This document shows, piece after piece, positions 1-11,131 of a stretch of DNA of 64,000 nt (positions within the stretch are counted from its first letter, which is position 1; each line of letters begins with the position of its first letter). The notes beneath the pieces were generated by a model. It had not been told where the DNA came from, ran no database searches, and was given only the letters and a program-made list of their open reading frames with translations. Position numbers and translations under genes: made by a program. The stretch is from Smallanthus sonchifolius (Eukaryota > Streptophyta > Magnoliopsida > Asterales > Asteraceae): assembly GCA_023525975.1 (NCBI GenBank), contig CM042019.1:78924344-78988343 (forward strand), written 5' to 3'.

Positions 1-534
1 ACGCAGTAAAAGACGGGTTGATCACCCTTATGTGTATGACCAATGAATGTCAAGGAAAGTAAAGGTGAATGCATATCTATGTAATCACATAAGAATGATG
101 AAAGAAAAGCAAAAGTTATGAATACGTATTTATGTACTCACACATGAACGACAAATGAAGGTCAATGATATGTTAATGTGTATTTATATATATTTATATA
201 TTTATGCATACTTTTAAAGAAATAATGTTCATACCTAATCGCTTTAAACTAGAACTCACCAGCGTTAGCTGACTTTTTGTATACATTTCAGGTAAAGAAA
301 GGAAGGGTCGTGCGAAGGGGTGATGGTTAACCGACAAGCGACTGACATCCCACTCTTAATTGATAAGACAATGTTATGTTGTTAATTGTTAAGGCTTCCG
401 CTGTGATGTTATGTTATGTATTCGAAGGATGTTTGCTTTCGCTACTCTTGAATGTTTTTAATTAAATTCAGTATTATGACTATGTTTATGAGTAAATCCA
501 ACAAGTGAGGTTACCCGGGGAAAGGGGCCTTACA
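1..534 (+). repeat. 5' LTR of gypsy A, 3' part only
   Basis: It matches 8346-8876 of the 3' LTR almost base for base. It ends in GGGGCCTTACA at 534, just before the primer-binding site. The palindrome array and promoter of this LTR lie outside the window. No gene is seen here. Confidence 0.92.
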
Positions 535-537
535 AGT

Positions 538-549
538 TGGTATCAGAGA
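538..549 (+). other. Primer-binding site of gypsy A
   Basis: TGGTATCAGAGA starts 3 bases after the LTR end. It is complementary to the 3' end of initiator tRNA-Met (usual site TGGTATCAGAGC) with the last base changed. It primes minus-strand DNA synthesis. Confidence 0.85.
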
Positions 550-889
550 AATAGTTTGAGAGATTCAGACATCTCTAAATGTCTGGACTCAAGCTGATTA
601 TGGGACCAACGCACGGATGTCATTATGGGTAACCAACGCCAACGCCAGCATGGTAAGTAAGTACTAAAGTTAATGCACATGGATAAGAATAGATACCTTA
701 ACTTAGAACCAATAGATGTCAATGTCACAACCGATTTGAAGAGTTTTGAACCCGAAAAGCAATGTAAATTAGTAATCACAAACCGGTCACTGTAATTAAA
801 AATTTACCTTGCTCGTACTGTTCTAAAACTATGATCTGAAGGAATGGCATTGATGTATTCCCATTATAACTATCAGGAAACTAGGAACT

Positions 890-1498
890 CTGGCTGGTGG
901 AGGAAGAATAGGACGCCGAGGCGGTCGCACTGGCCGAGTCGGTAAACCTCCATTGAATCAAAGACACGAAGAGGAAGAGAGTGTGCACGCAGAACACAAT
1001 GAGAGTGTGCACGAAACAGATGTGACCCCAACTGGGAACGACAATCAAGGGTCTCTACAGTTGGAACCCGAGGTCAGGGATGCTATTGCCCACGAAGTTG
1101 TACTCACTCTGAAGAAAGTATTGTCTGATCTACTATCCGAAGCACTAAAGAAATGTTGAGAGGAGGATGAAGGAGACCATGAAGAGAAAGTGTATGACAG
1201 TGATGGGGACGAAGTAAAGGTGGGATCAAGCAATCGTGGGTGTACTTACAAAGGTTTCAAAGACGGAGACCCACCCAAGTTCGATGGGAACAAGGATTCA
1301 GTGGCTACGTTCGAATGGATTGAGAGGATGAACGTAGTAATCAACATCAGTGAGTGTCGACCAAACCAGGCTGTTAAGTATGTTGCTCATTCTTTGACCA
1401 ATGAAGCACTAAGTTGGTGGAGGAACATTCAGAGGACAAAGTCGCCAAACGCTTTTGCCAGAATGACATGGGAAGACATGAAGAAGCTGATAATCAAA
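890..1498 (+). pseudogene. gag: gag of gypsy A (capsid part), broken and truncated
   Basis: Structural polyprotein of the virus-like particle. The frame begins at a CTG at 890, where the sibling at 39454 (minus strand) has ATG, so the start codon is lost. A basic arginine/glycine-rich start and an acidic EHNESVHE-type stretch are followed by an in-frame TGA at 1157-1159, which looks like a mutated CGA. The retrotransposon gag domain follows at about 1250-1500, with PPKFDGN, ATFEWIERM, AVKYVAHSL and SWWRNIQ. The frame runs from KKLIIK directly into the protease region at about 1498. The nucleocapsid with its zinc knuckle and the protease active site DSG, both present in the sibling at 37884-39454, are deleted. 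Between 550 and 889 lies the untranslated leader. Confidence 0.85.
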
Positions 1499-4400
1499 TG
1501 CATTTAGTCGTAAACTAGATTGCACTATCAACACCATAGTAAAGGCCTTTAGCGTACAAACTGCCGTTGGTAAAAATTCGGCAGTATTCCAAGTAACAGA
1601 GGATTGAATCATAGAAATAGAGGTCCATAAGTTTCCTTCTAGATTATTCCTTCTCACCTTAGGAGGATTCGATATAGTATTGGGTATGGATTGGCTAGCT
1701 GCTAACGAAGCTCAAATCATATGTAAACGTAAGAGGATACACCTCAAAGCTCCTAGCGACAGTCCAATTACGGTTTACGGGGATTGGAATTGCACGATGC
1801 CAGATGTTATTTCGATGATCAAGGCCGAAAGTTACATGAGGCGCGGTTGCGAAGCTTATCTGGCGTATGTTATTGACGATAGAATGAAAACGAAAGAACT
1901 CAAGAATGTACCCGTGGTGTGCAAATTTCTGGAAGTATTCCCTGAGGATCTACCTGGGTTGCCACCCGATCGGGAAATAGAATTTCAGATTGACTTACTG
2001 CCAGGAGCTGAGCCCATTGCCAAAGCCCCCTACCGATTGGCTCTGTCAGAAATGAAAGAATTGATGTCTCAACTACAGGAATTAATAGAAAAAGGATTTA
2101 TTAAACCGAGCATTTCACCATGGGGCGCTCCGGTACTATTTGTAAAGAAGAAGGACGGCAACATGCGCATGTGCATTGACTCCCACGAACTGAACAAGAG
2201 GACAGTAAAGAACAAATATCCCTTGCCTAGAATAGACGGCCTTTTTGATCAACTGCAAGGTGCGAGTTGGTTCTCAAAGATCGATCTTAGATCTGTTTAC
2301 CATCAGTTGAAAGTAAGAGAAGAAGATGTACCAAAGACTGCGTTTCGCACGCGTTACAGGCATTATGAGTTTCTCGTGATGTCTTTCGGATTAACTAACG
2401 CACCAGCAGGGTTCATGGATTTGATGAATAGGGTATGTTGACCAATGTTAGATCGATCAGTGATAGTTTTTATAGACGACATTCTAGTTTATTCAAAAAA
2501 CAAGGGTGATCACCACTGTCACCTAAGAGATGTTTTGGAGGTGCTAAAGCAGGAAAAGTTGTACGCAAAATTCTCCAAATGCGCGTTCTGGCTTAGGGAA
2601 CTCCAATTCCTAGGTCATGTGATAAACCCAAACGGCATCATGGTAGATCCTGCAAAGATCGAGACAGTAAAGGAATGGAACGTCCCAAAGACACCAACAG
2701 AGATATGAAGTTTTCTGGGATTGGCAGGCTACTATCGGAGGTTCATTCAAGATTTCTCGAGGATAGCCTCACCCCTAACTAAACTGACATGGAAGGAAGT
2801 AAAATATGAATGGGGTCCAACCCAAAACAACGCGTTTGAGGAACTTAAGACACGATTAACCCAAGCTCCAGTCTTGACACTACCTGAGGGAAATGAAGAC
2901 TTGGTAGTCTACTCTGACGCTTCGGGTCAGGGTTTAGGATGCGTACTTATGCAACGAGGAAAGGTAATTGCTTACGCCTCGCGACGACTAAAGATTCAAG
3001 AGGTTAACTACCCAACTCACGATCTGGAGTTAGCAGCAGTAGTTTTCGCATTAAAAATATGGAGACACTATCTGTATGGAGTTAAATGCACTATTTACTC
3101 CAATCACAAGAGCCTGAAGTACTTTTTCAAACAAAAGGAATTAAACATGAGACAAAGGAGGTGGTTAGAGCTACTGAAAGACTATGACTGTGAGATATTA
3201 TACCATCCAGGCAAGGCCAACGTGGTGGCTGACGCTTTAAGCAGAAAGGAAGAATCGGAACCTATACGGATCAAAGCGTGTCAGCTGATTATAACGCCAG
3301 ATTTGATGAGTGAAATATCAAAGGCACAAGATGAAGCACTATTAGAAAGAAATATAAAACGGGAAAGAATAGTAGGACAACAAGGGAATTTGGATGCAAA
3401 TGCATACGGTGTACGAACTAGGTTTGGCCGGATGTGGATACCTATGGTTGGCGAGCTTAGAGCCAAAATACTCGATAAGGCCCATAAGTCCCGCTATTCT
3501 ATCCACCCCGGGATAAACAAAATGTATCAAGACTTGAAGAAAGTGGTGGCCCAACATGAAGAATGATGTGACCGAGTACGTGAACATGTGCCTAACGTGT
3601 TCCCTAGTTAAGGCCGAACACCAGAAACCATGCGGTAAAATGCAACCTTTACCAATACCGGAATGGAAGTGGGATGAGATCACGATGGACTTCATTACCA
3701 AGCTACCGCGAACAGCTAAAGGCAATGATACCATTTGGGTGATCGTCGACCGTTTGACAAAGAGTGCTCACTTCTTGCCAATACGTGAGACTTCATCGTC
3801 TGAAAAGCTAGCAGGAATATTTATCAAGGAAATTGTGAGCAGACATGATATGCCGCTGTCGATTGTGTCCGACAGGGATACTAGATTCACGTCAAGGTTT
3901 TGGAAGAAATTCAATGAAACGATGGGCACTAGACTAAACATCAGCACCGCTTACCACCCTCAAACCGACGGTCAATCTGAAAGGACCATTCAGACCTTGG
4001 AGGACATGCTCCGGGCCTGTATCATTGACTTCGGTGGGAGCTGGGACAGCCATCTACCATTAGCAGAATTTTCATATAACAATAACTATCACTCAACTAT
4101 TGGCATGCCGCCATTTAAAATGTTGTATGGGAGGAAATGTAGGACCCTGGTTTGTTGGGGGGAAATTGGACAAAAGGATTTTGCAAGTCTCGAAGTGGTC
4201 AAAGCTACTTCCGAGAAATTTGATCAAATCAAGGCTCGAATGAAAGCCGCAAAAGACAGACATAAATCATACGCGGAAAAGAGAGGACGGGATTTAGAAT
4301 TTCAAGTAGAGGACATGGTACTGTTAAAGGTATCTCCATGGAAAGGAATCACCCGATTCAGAAAACGTGGCAAACTAAGTCCAAGGTTTGTCGGACCTTT

Positions 4401-4728
4401 CAAGATTTTAGCAAGAGTGGGTCAAATTGCTTACAGACTTGACCTACCCGTTGAGCTTAGTGGAATACACCCTACGTTCCACGTGTCGCACTTACGCAAG
4501 TGCCTAGCTGACGACACGGCTCACATACCTTACAACGAGATCGAAGTGGATAACACTCTAAATTATGTGGAGGAACCAATAGCCATTCTAGACCGAGCTG
4601 AAAAATGACTACACAATAAGTCGATTCATCTAGTTAAAGTACAATGGAAGCACAGAAAAGGGTCAGAAGCGACATGGGAGAAAGAAGACGAGATGAAGGG
4701 ACTATACCCTCAATTGTTTAACGTATAA
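1499..4728 (+). pseudogene. pol: pol of gypsy A: PR remnant, RT, RNase H, integrase, chromodomain tail
   Basis: Replication polyprotein. The protease remnant (AFSRKLDC to GMDWLAANEA, 1499-1710) lacks the catalytic DSG. RT follows with FIKPSISPWGAPVLFVKKKD, SKIDLRSVYHQL, FLVMSFGLTNAP and the catalytic FIDDILVYS (about 2465). RNase H has YSDASGQGLG and DHKSL-like NHKSL. Integrase has an H-H-C-C zinc finger (about 3480-3610), the DDE core (MDFITKL, SDRDTRF, TDGQSERT) and a tail with HPTFHVSHLRKCL and VEEPIAIL, typical of chromovirus integrases. Breaks are TGA at 2439-2441, 2706-2708 and 4606-4608, each matching CGA in sister copies, and a short deletion near 3546 that removes EY of a conserved KEYWWPDMK and shifts the frame. 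The final stop of the family frame is at 4726-4728. Confidence 0.92.
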
Positions 4729-4752
4729 GCGGTTTCAAGGACGAAACCTATT

Positions 4753-4767
4753 TAAGGAGGGTAGACT
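4753..4767 (+). other. Polypurine tract of gypsy A
   Basis: TAAGGAGGGTAGACT lies immediately before the 3' LTR start TGTAACATCCC. The same purine tract precedes the LTRs of D and G on the other strand. It primes plus-strand synthesis. Confidence 0.75.
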
Positions 4768-5294
4768 TGTAACATCCCTAAAATAATAAATAAATAAATA
4801 ATAACGCGATCGAGATTTAATCGTCAAAAAGATGAAAGGAAAAGGATGGGCTTGGGCTCGGCTTCAACGGGCCGAGGGAAGCCCAGGTATCTAAGGCCCA
4901 AGAGAGCCTCAAACTTGCAAACTTTCACCATTTGCAAAGTTAGAGAGAGAAAGTAGAGCTTGGGCCTAGATAGAGAAAGTTGATGGATCGACCCGGAATT
5001 GAAGGAGCACGTTACTGCTGAGCTCGTGAGCAAAACCTCTGAATCCGAATCCCAATCCAGGTAACGATTCGACTCTAAACTGAGTTTCTGTTTAATTTGG
5101 GGATTTTCAGGTTTTAGCTAAATAGGTGACGTTTTTACGGATGAAACTTGAAAATAAGCTTAGGACTAACATCTAGAATGAAAACCACACGTTTTGAACA
5201 AAGAAAGTTGTAAGATTGGCACAATCAGATCCGCATGCGAAAGTTAGGGTTTTTGCTGGGAAACAGGTCCTGCGTACTTATCAAGTACGCAAGA

Positions 5295-7440
5295 TGTAAC
5301 ATCCCAAAAATAATAAAACGAATAAATATAGCGAGACCGGTGACTTAGTCGGAATATTTAAACAAAAGGGAGCGGGCTTGGGCTCGGCTTTAATGGGCCG
5401 AGGGAAGCCCAGGTATATAAGAGGCAAGGCAGCCCTCTTCTCTGCTCATTCCCCACTCACGCAACTTCTAGAGAGAGAAAAGAGAGCTCGGGTCTAGAGA
5501 GAGAAAGTTGACGGATCGTCTTGGAATTGAGGGAGCACGTTACTGCTAAGCTCGTGAGCAAAACCTCCAAATCACAACCCCAACCCAGGTAACGATTCGA
5601 CTCTAAACTGAGTTTTTGTTTAATTTGGGATTTTCGGGTTTTGGCTAAAAAGGTAACGATTTTGCGGATGAAACTTGAAAATGAGCTTAGGTATAGCATC
5701 TAGAATAAAAACCGAACGTTTTCATCTAAGAAAATTAAGATATTGACTCGATCAGACTCGCATGCAAAAACTTCAGATTTTTGGGAAGACGATATGTGCA
5801 GACCCATCGAAACTACTTAGTTTCGATATATGCAGACCCATCGAAACTACTCAGTTTCGATATGTGCAAGCCTATTGAAACTACTCAGTTTCGATATATG
5901 CGGACCCATCGAAACTACTCAGTTTCGATATGTGCAGACCCATCGAAACTACTCAGTTTCGATATATGCATACCCATCGAAACTACCATAGTTTCGATAT
6001 GAGCCCACGATCCGAAGCTAAGATTACACCTAAGTTACTTATCGAAACTACCAGGTTTTGACATAGGCAACTTATCAAAACTACCAAGTTTCGACATAAG
6101 CAACTTATCGAAACTACCAAGTTTCGACATAAGCAACCTATCGAAACTATCAAGTTTCGATATAAGCAAATCCATCAAAACTACTAGGTTCAAGCATAGT
6201 AATGTCTAGTGTCATCTAGGAGCACTACCTTACGAGTATGACTTTATTATACAGATCGTGAGTGACATTAGTGACGCTCAGTAGCCAGCTAAGAGTATTT
6301 CAGAAACTACTCATCAGGTGAGTTCTATGTGCCCCCTTCTATGTTATGTGCAAATCATTTTAAATGTTTCGGGGCTGAAGTGTATACACTAAATGAATAA
6401 ATGCTATGAATTTCATAGTGATCATACGTGGTATACAAATATATATATACTTATATATGAAAATGAATTATGAACAAAGAATGAAACGTATGATTATAAA
6501 GAATGAATGAAAGAAGGACATAACGTAAATGAATGAAATCTTACTTTATATTATATATATTGCATGTTATGAATGTATGTAAACGTTATGAACCCTTCTA
6601 TGACAACGGCTACTTCGGTAGACGGACGACCATGTGACTGTTTTGCAACCGGGACAAAGACGTTCCTTCGCAAGCTAGGACGTATAAAAAGACACTAATG
6701 GACGGTCAAAGCAAATGCCTTATTATATTTAGAACGGTTGCATACATAATAGCCCTGTGGGAAACGGATGCCCTTGGGCAGACGGGAGAATGAACGGACT
6801 ACGACGGTAGGACGGGTTTAAGAGCGGACGGCAGAGGTTGCTGGATGGATTTAAGTTTCGACGGACGGTTTTCTAGAGCCGGACGGTTAATGAAAAGGAC
6901 TACGACGGTAGTTCTCACTGCGATGTCTTTGTGACATTCGCGACAAGTGTGATGGGTTGATCACCCTTAAGATTATGGCCAATAACTGTTCTCCCCCCCA
7001 AAGTAAGTATGTATGTACATATGTATATACTCAAAATGAATGATTATGTGAGAACAGCAAAGTAAAGAATATGTAAAAGTACGAATATTACGTATGTTAT
7101 GTATACATATATAAATTATTCATGATAAGATAAGTATTATGTATGATTGTCCTTAAACTAGAACTCACCAGCGTTAGCTGACTTTTAGTATACATTTCAG
7201 GTAAAGGAAGAAAAGGTCGTGCGATGGCGTGAAGGTTACCCGACACAAGACTGACATCCCATATTTATATGTTAAGACAATGTTTTGTATTTAATTGTTA
7301 AGACTTCCGCTGTTACGTCATGTAATATGAATGATGTTTGCTTCCGCTACTTCTGAATGTTTCAAATTTAAGCTCAGTATTTATGACTATGTTTATGAGT
7401 AAATCCAACAAGTGGGGTTACCTGGGAAAGGGGCCTTACA
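5295..7440 (+). mobile_element. Solo gypsy LTR inserted in the 3' LTR of A
   Basis: A 2146-bp LTR with TGTAACATCCC and GGGGCCTTACA ends and no internal region. It is flanked by CAAGA and AAAGA, a target duplication with one mismatch. It sits inside the palindrome array of the host LTR, which resumes at 7441. A TATATAA box lies at 5414-5420. It is related to the host LTR but carries a different palindrome type. Solo LTRs arise by recombination between the two LTRs of a full element. Confidence 0.88.
5801..6180 (+). repeat. Palindrome array, TCGAAAC type, 34-bp period
   Basis: Repeated imperfect palindromes of the form TCGAAACTACTCAGTTTCGA. Successive TCGAAAC starts at 5807, 5841, 5875, 5909, 5943 and 5977 are exactly 34 bp apart. 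The spacers (TATGTGCAGACCCA type) are also similar. More degenerate units continue to about 6180. The array lies roughly 390-760 bp downstream of the TATA box, so it is probably transcribed. The 73-residue open frame at 5781-6002 is just this repeat translated. Confidence 0.9.
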
Positions 7441-7447
7441 AAAGAAA

Positions 7448-7612
7448 CAGATCCTACGTACTTATCAAGTACGAAAGAAGAATGTTCTGCGTACTTATCA
7501 AGTATGCAAGAAGAAGGTCCTGCGTACTTATCAAGTACACATGAAATGAAGTATGCGCACTTATTAAGTACGCAAGAACCAGGCCCTTCGCACTTGCTAA
7601 GTGCGCAGGCAT
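7448..7612 (+). repeat. Palindrome array, GCGTAC type, in 3' LTR of A
   Basis: Five units such as GCGTACTTATCAAGTACGC at about 33-bp spacing. A further unit at about 5272-5292 lies on the other side of the solo LTR, so the insertion split the array. The last units are of the form GCGCACTT/AAGTACGC and CGCACTTGCTAAGTGCGC, changed on both arms, which suggests selection or copying that keeps the symmetry. Confidence 0.88.
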
Positions 7613-8876
7613 CAGACTGGTTAGTAAAGTCAGTATAGTCGCCTAGTTCAGAATGGTTTAACCGTTAGAGTCGGGATTAGGTCTGATGTATGTGTAATTA
7701 ACCAATCCAGATCGTGTGTGGCACTCATTGGACCACTGTTAGGACAGGACGAGACTAGCTCATCAGGTGAGTTCTATGTGCCCCCTTCTATGTTATGTGC
7801 AAATCATTTTAAATGTTTTGGGGCTAAAGTGTATACACTAAATGAATAAATGTTATGAATGCCAATGTGATCATATGTGATATACAAATATATATATTTA
7901 TATATATATGAAAATGAATTATGAACAAAGAATGAAACGTGTGTTTACAAAGAATGAATGAAAGAATGTCACAACGTAAATGAAAGAAATCTTGCTTAAT
8001 AATTATATATATTGCATGTTATGAATGTATGTATACGTTATGGATGGAAACGAAGCTAACGGATACTACGGTAGATGGACGACCACTTGACTATTATGCA
8101 GTCAGAAAGGAAAGTCTAGAAAGGTAGACTAATGGCCACTACGGTGGAGTAAGTCCCTAAATCGATGCATGGCTGTATAATTAGTTCAAGTGGGAAACGG
8201 ATGCCTTAGGGCAGACGGGCTAATATGACGGACTACGACGGTAGGACGGTTAAGACGGACGGCCGAAGTTTGGCCGGACGGTTTCTAGGACTGGACGAGT
8301 AAAAGGGCTATGACGATAGATTAAGGGCGTATGTCTTTGTGACATACGCAGTAAAAGACGGGTTGATCACCCTTATGTGTATGACCAATGAATGTCAAGG
8401 AAAGTAAAGGTGAATGCATATCTATGTAATTACATAAGAATGATGAAAGAAAAGCAAAACTTATGAATACGTATTTATGTACTCGCACATGAACGATAAA
8501 TGAAGGTCAATGATATGTTAATGTGTATTTATATATATATTTATATATTTATGCATAATTTTAAAGAAATAATGTTCATACCTAATCACTTTAAACTAGA
8601 ACTCACCAGCGTTAGCTGACTTTTAGTATACATTTCAGGTAAAGAAAGGAAGGGTCGTGCGAAGGCGTGATGGTTACCCGGCAAGCGACTGACATCCCAC
8701 TCTTAATTGATAAGACAATGTTATGTTGTTAAATGTTAAGACTTACGTTGTTATGTTATGTATTCGAAGGATGTTTGCTTTCGCTACTCTTGAATGTTTT
8801 TAATTAAATTCAGAATTATGACTATGTTTATGAGTAAATCCAACTAGTGAGGTTACCCAGGGAAAGGGGCCTTGCA

Positions 8877-8998
8877 GGGGTTTAGGTTTTTGGGGGGTGG
8901 GGTGGTGGTTTTAGGCTTTTCGGGGTGGGGTTGGAGGGGGGTTTAGGTTTTTGGGGGTGTGGGTGAAGGGGGGTTTAGGTTTTTGGGGGCGGGTTAGG
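8877..8998 (+). repeat. G-rich degenerate repeat (GGGTTTAGGTTTTTGGGG)
   Basis: About 120 bp with at least three variants of GGGTTTAGGTTTTTGGGG separated by G runs. It starts right after the LTR end at 8876. The reverse complement of the same kind of sequence lies at 55315-55422 inside a small TIR element, so this is probably part of another copy of that element in which A inserted. It resembles the plant telomere unit TTTAGGG but is not a regular array. Confidence 0.6.
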
Positions 8999-9104
8999 GT
9001 TTGATGGGACGTTTCCAACGCCGCTAGAATAAGATCAATCGAAGTTCGTTTGACCCATTTCTTACCGAAAAACCACTTTTTAGTGGAACCTTTATATCTA
9101 TATA

Positions 9105-9152
9105 GGGTAGAGATCCTATCAAAACCCACTCTTAGATTAAAAACCCTAAAAC
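9105..9152 (+). repeat. Left terminal inverted repeat of the S15 transposon (unit 1)
   Basis: GGGTAGAGATCCTATCAAAA begins the element after a TA tract. The same ~47 bp occur inverted at 37420-37467, at the other end of the fourth copy. The repeat is also at 11286 and 13449. In unit 3 it follows a clean (TA)n run at 13425-13447. Confidence 0.8.
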
Positions 9153-10923
9153 CCCTTAGAGCCATTCAGATTTTGACACCAATCTCATTACTTTACCTTA
9201 AGTTAAGGGTATTATGGACATTTCAACCTCAATTCACATTTTCGAAGATCTGCTCTTTTCTGCATAAGTCTGCTCTACCTTCCTTCCATCCTTCTATATA
9301 TGTTCACTACACAAGATCCAATGTTCACTGCTTTATCAATACTAGGAAACTTTTATAAAATAAGGTACAACAACAAATATTAAATTAATATCCAAATTAA
9401 TCCTACTACTTTAATTACCACAAATTAACCATAAAACATAGCATTAGTACAAACTAGTTTTATCCAACAAAGGATGACTTCCACACAAATAAAACTTAAT
9501 CAGAAAGACATAATAAATCCATTAATTAATTATCCACTAGAATCTAGAATTTTGTTTCAAAACTACTTCTTCAAGCGAGCTGCTTTCAACACTTTCTATT
9601 TTTTCCTCAGGTGTTGTACGAAGATTTATTTATGTAAACAAAAAATAACACAAAAAATTTAACAACTTATTTTTGACATATAAAATAGCTAAGTTAGAAC
9701 ACTTTAGCAGGTTCCACCAATGTAATCATACAGCTAAATTTGGGTTTTTATTTCACTTACAACTTTGTATGGAGTGTCTTTATTATACCTAGATTAAGTA
9801 TACACTAATGTAACTTATATTACACTAATGTAACTTAGATTAGGTAATTTCTAAACATTTACACTAATGAATAAACTGTACGAACCATGTAATTTCTAAA
9901 CATTTACACTAATGAAAATTATCACACACCGATGTAAATAATTGTAACTACTATATTTAGGTTTTTTGTTAAACACACTTGAAACCTCATGAAACTTGCA
10001 TGTGAATAAGTATAGGTATACCAACAAATAGTATTTCCCCTTATTTTTTTTAAAACACTTACACTAATGAAAATCTGCTAACACTAATGTAACTTAGATT
10101 AAGGTACATTATGCCTGTTTTTGGTTTGTCTTGTGTCAGCCCCATGCTAAAACTTGGTGCACCTAGATCCTCATTGTTCAAAGTCCCCCCCGACCCCCTT
10201 TCTTTTTTTTAAACCCTTTACAACATCATCAATCTCGCCTGTAAATTAGAACATGTATATAATTAATAAACTGTACAGATTATGTAATTTAAAAACATTT
10301 ACACTAATGAAAATTATCATACACTGATGTAAATAATTGTAACTACTATAATTTGGTATATACTATATTTTTTTAAAATGGGTAAATTTTTATATGTTTG
10401 ACTAGCTGTTTTTTATTAAAGTTAACTTTCTAAAAATATAAAAAAGGAAATTTTATTAAAATATTTAAAAAAAAATTACCACCATCATTTGCTCCCAATT
10501 TGTCCACTTGTTGTTCATTATCTATTAAGAGCAATATAAACAAAAATACTTAAATTTTATGACAAAATTCAACAAAAAATGGTGATACCTTTTTTAAAAT
10601 TTTCTTCTAAGTTAAAATTAGTATTAGAAGTAGGTAGAATAAGGTCCCATGATTTCAAAAGAAATGCAAGTAATTTTAATTACATAAAAACCAGTCATGT
10701 CTATAAAACAAATTACAACTATAATCAAATAAATTCAATTCTAGGTTTCTACCAAGCTGCAATAAGGAATATCAAAATTCAACAACTGAGACAATTTAAA
10801 CCACTACTACTTCAATTTCATCAAATAAATGCATAGAGAATATAATCATTTATTTATGTATTTCACAAAATTAATGTAACAAAACATATGAATAAAATCA
10901 TAAAAATATTTGAATAAACATAC

Positions 10924-11131
10924 AGCTTTGCGGAGTTTCTTAATCAACGCCATAGGTTTCCTCTTCATACCTCTATGAAACCTACAAATGCACAAATTAA
11001 ACACAAATAAAAAGCAGATCCAACAAAATCTACAACAATTTTGTACAAAACACGCATCAATATACCTTCTGTGAGCACGAGCAGTGAAGAGCTTCACAAG
11101 TTCGTCAGTGGACATATCAAGCAGAGCATCC
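10924..11131 (-). pseudogene. RPS15: Captured fragment of 40S ribosomal protein S15 (uS19), copy 1
   Basis: Two exon pieces of the cytosolic ribosomal protein S15 gene. The first, 11131-11066, reads DALLDMSTDELVKLFTARAH, and the second, 10981-10924, reads HRGMKRKPMALIKKLRKA. They match the N-terminal third of plant S15 as I know it. They are joined across an 84-bp intron (10982-11065) with a GT start and AG end, followed by another GT donor after the second exon. The copy is therefore genomic, not a retrocopy. The rest of the gene is missing, the true start is absent and the ATG comes from the junction base. It is not expected to make a functional protein. Confidence 0.85.

Larger units (their letters stand above)
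1..8876 (+). mobile_element. Ty3/gypsy chromovirus element A, 5' end outside window
   Basis: A near full-length LTR retrotransposon read on the plus strand. It has the end of a 5' LTR (to 534), a tRNA-Met type primer site, gag, protease remnant, reverse transcriptase, RNase H, integrase and a chromodomain-like tail, a polypurine tract, and a 3' LTR from 4768 to 8876 that is split by a solo LTR. The order PR-RT-RH-IN defines Ty3/gypsy, and the integrase C-terminus suggests the Tekay branch of chromoviruses (inference). The LTR parts present in both copies (1-534 and 8346-8876) differ by only a modest number of bases by eye, so the insertion is fairly young, yet its genes are broken. The LTR ends are TGTAACATCCC and GGCCTTACA (mutated to CCTTGCA at 8876). 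Confidence 0.93.
4768..8876 (+). repeat. 3' LTR of gypsy A, split by a nested solo LTR
   Basis: It starts TGTAACATCCC and ends CCTTGCA. The two halves (4768-5294 and 7441-8876) join into about 1.96 kb, close to the LTRs of D, E and G. It holds a palindrome array at the interruption, a long GACGG-rich stretch at about 8060-8300 and a conserved CACCAGCGTTAGCTGAC block near 8606. No gene is present; the short open frames here are not coding. Confidence 0.9.

Noticed and set aside
3342..3734. A 130-residue open frame on the minus strand, with relatives at 32627 and 47189
   Set aside because: Antisense shadow of the conserved integrase gene. Its conservation follows from that of integrase.
5801..6180. 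Regular direct repeats with unique-looking spacers, like a CRISPR array
   Set aside because: The DNA is plant nuclear, the repeats are palindromes inside LTRs, the spacers are similar to one another and no cas genes exist.
8877..8998. Interstitial telomere array
   Set aside because: The units are irregular and longer than TTTAGGG, and the same type occurs within a small TIR element at 55315. The mobile element origin is simpler.
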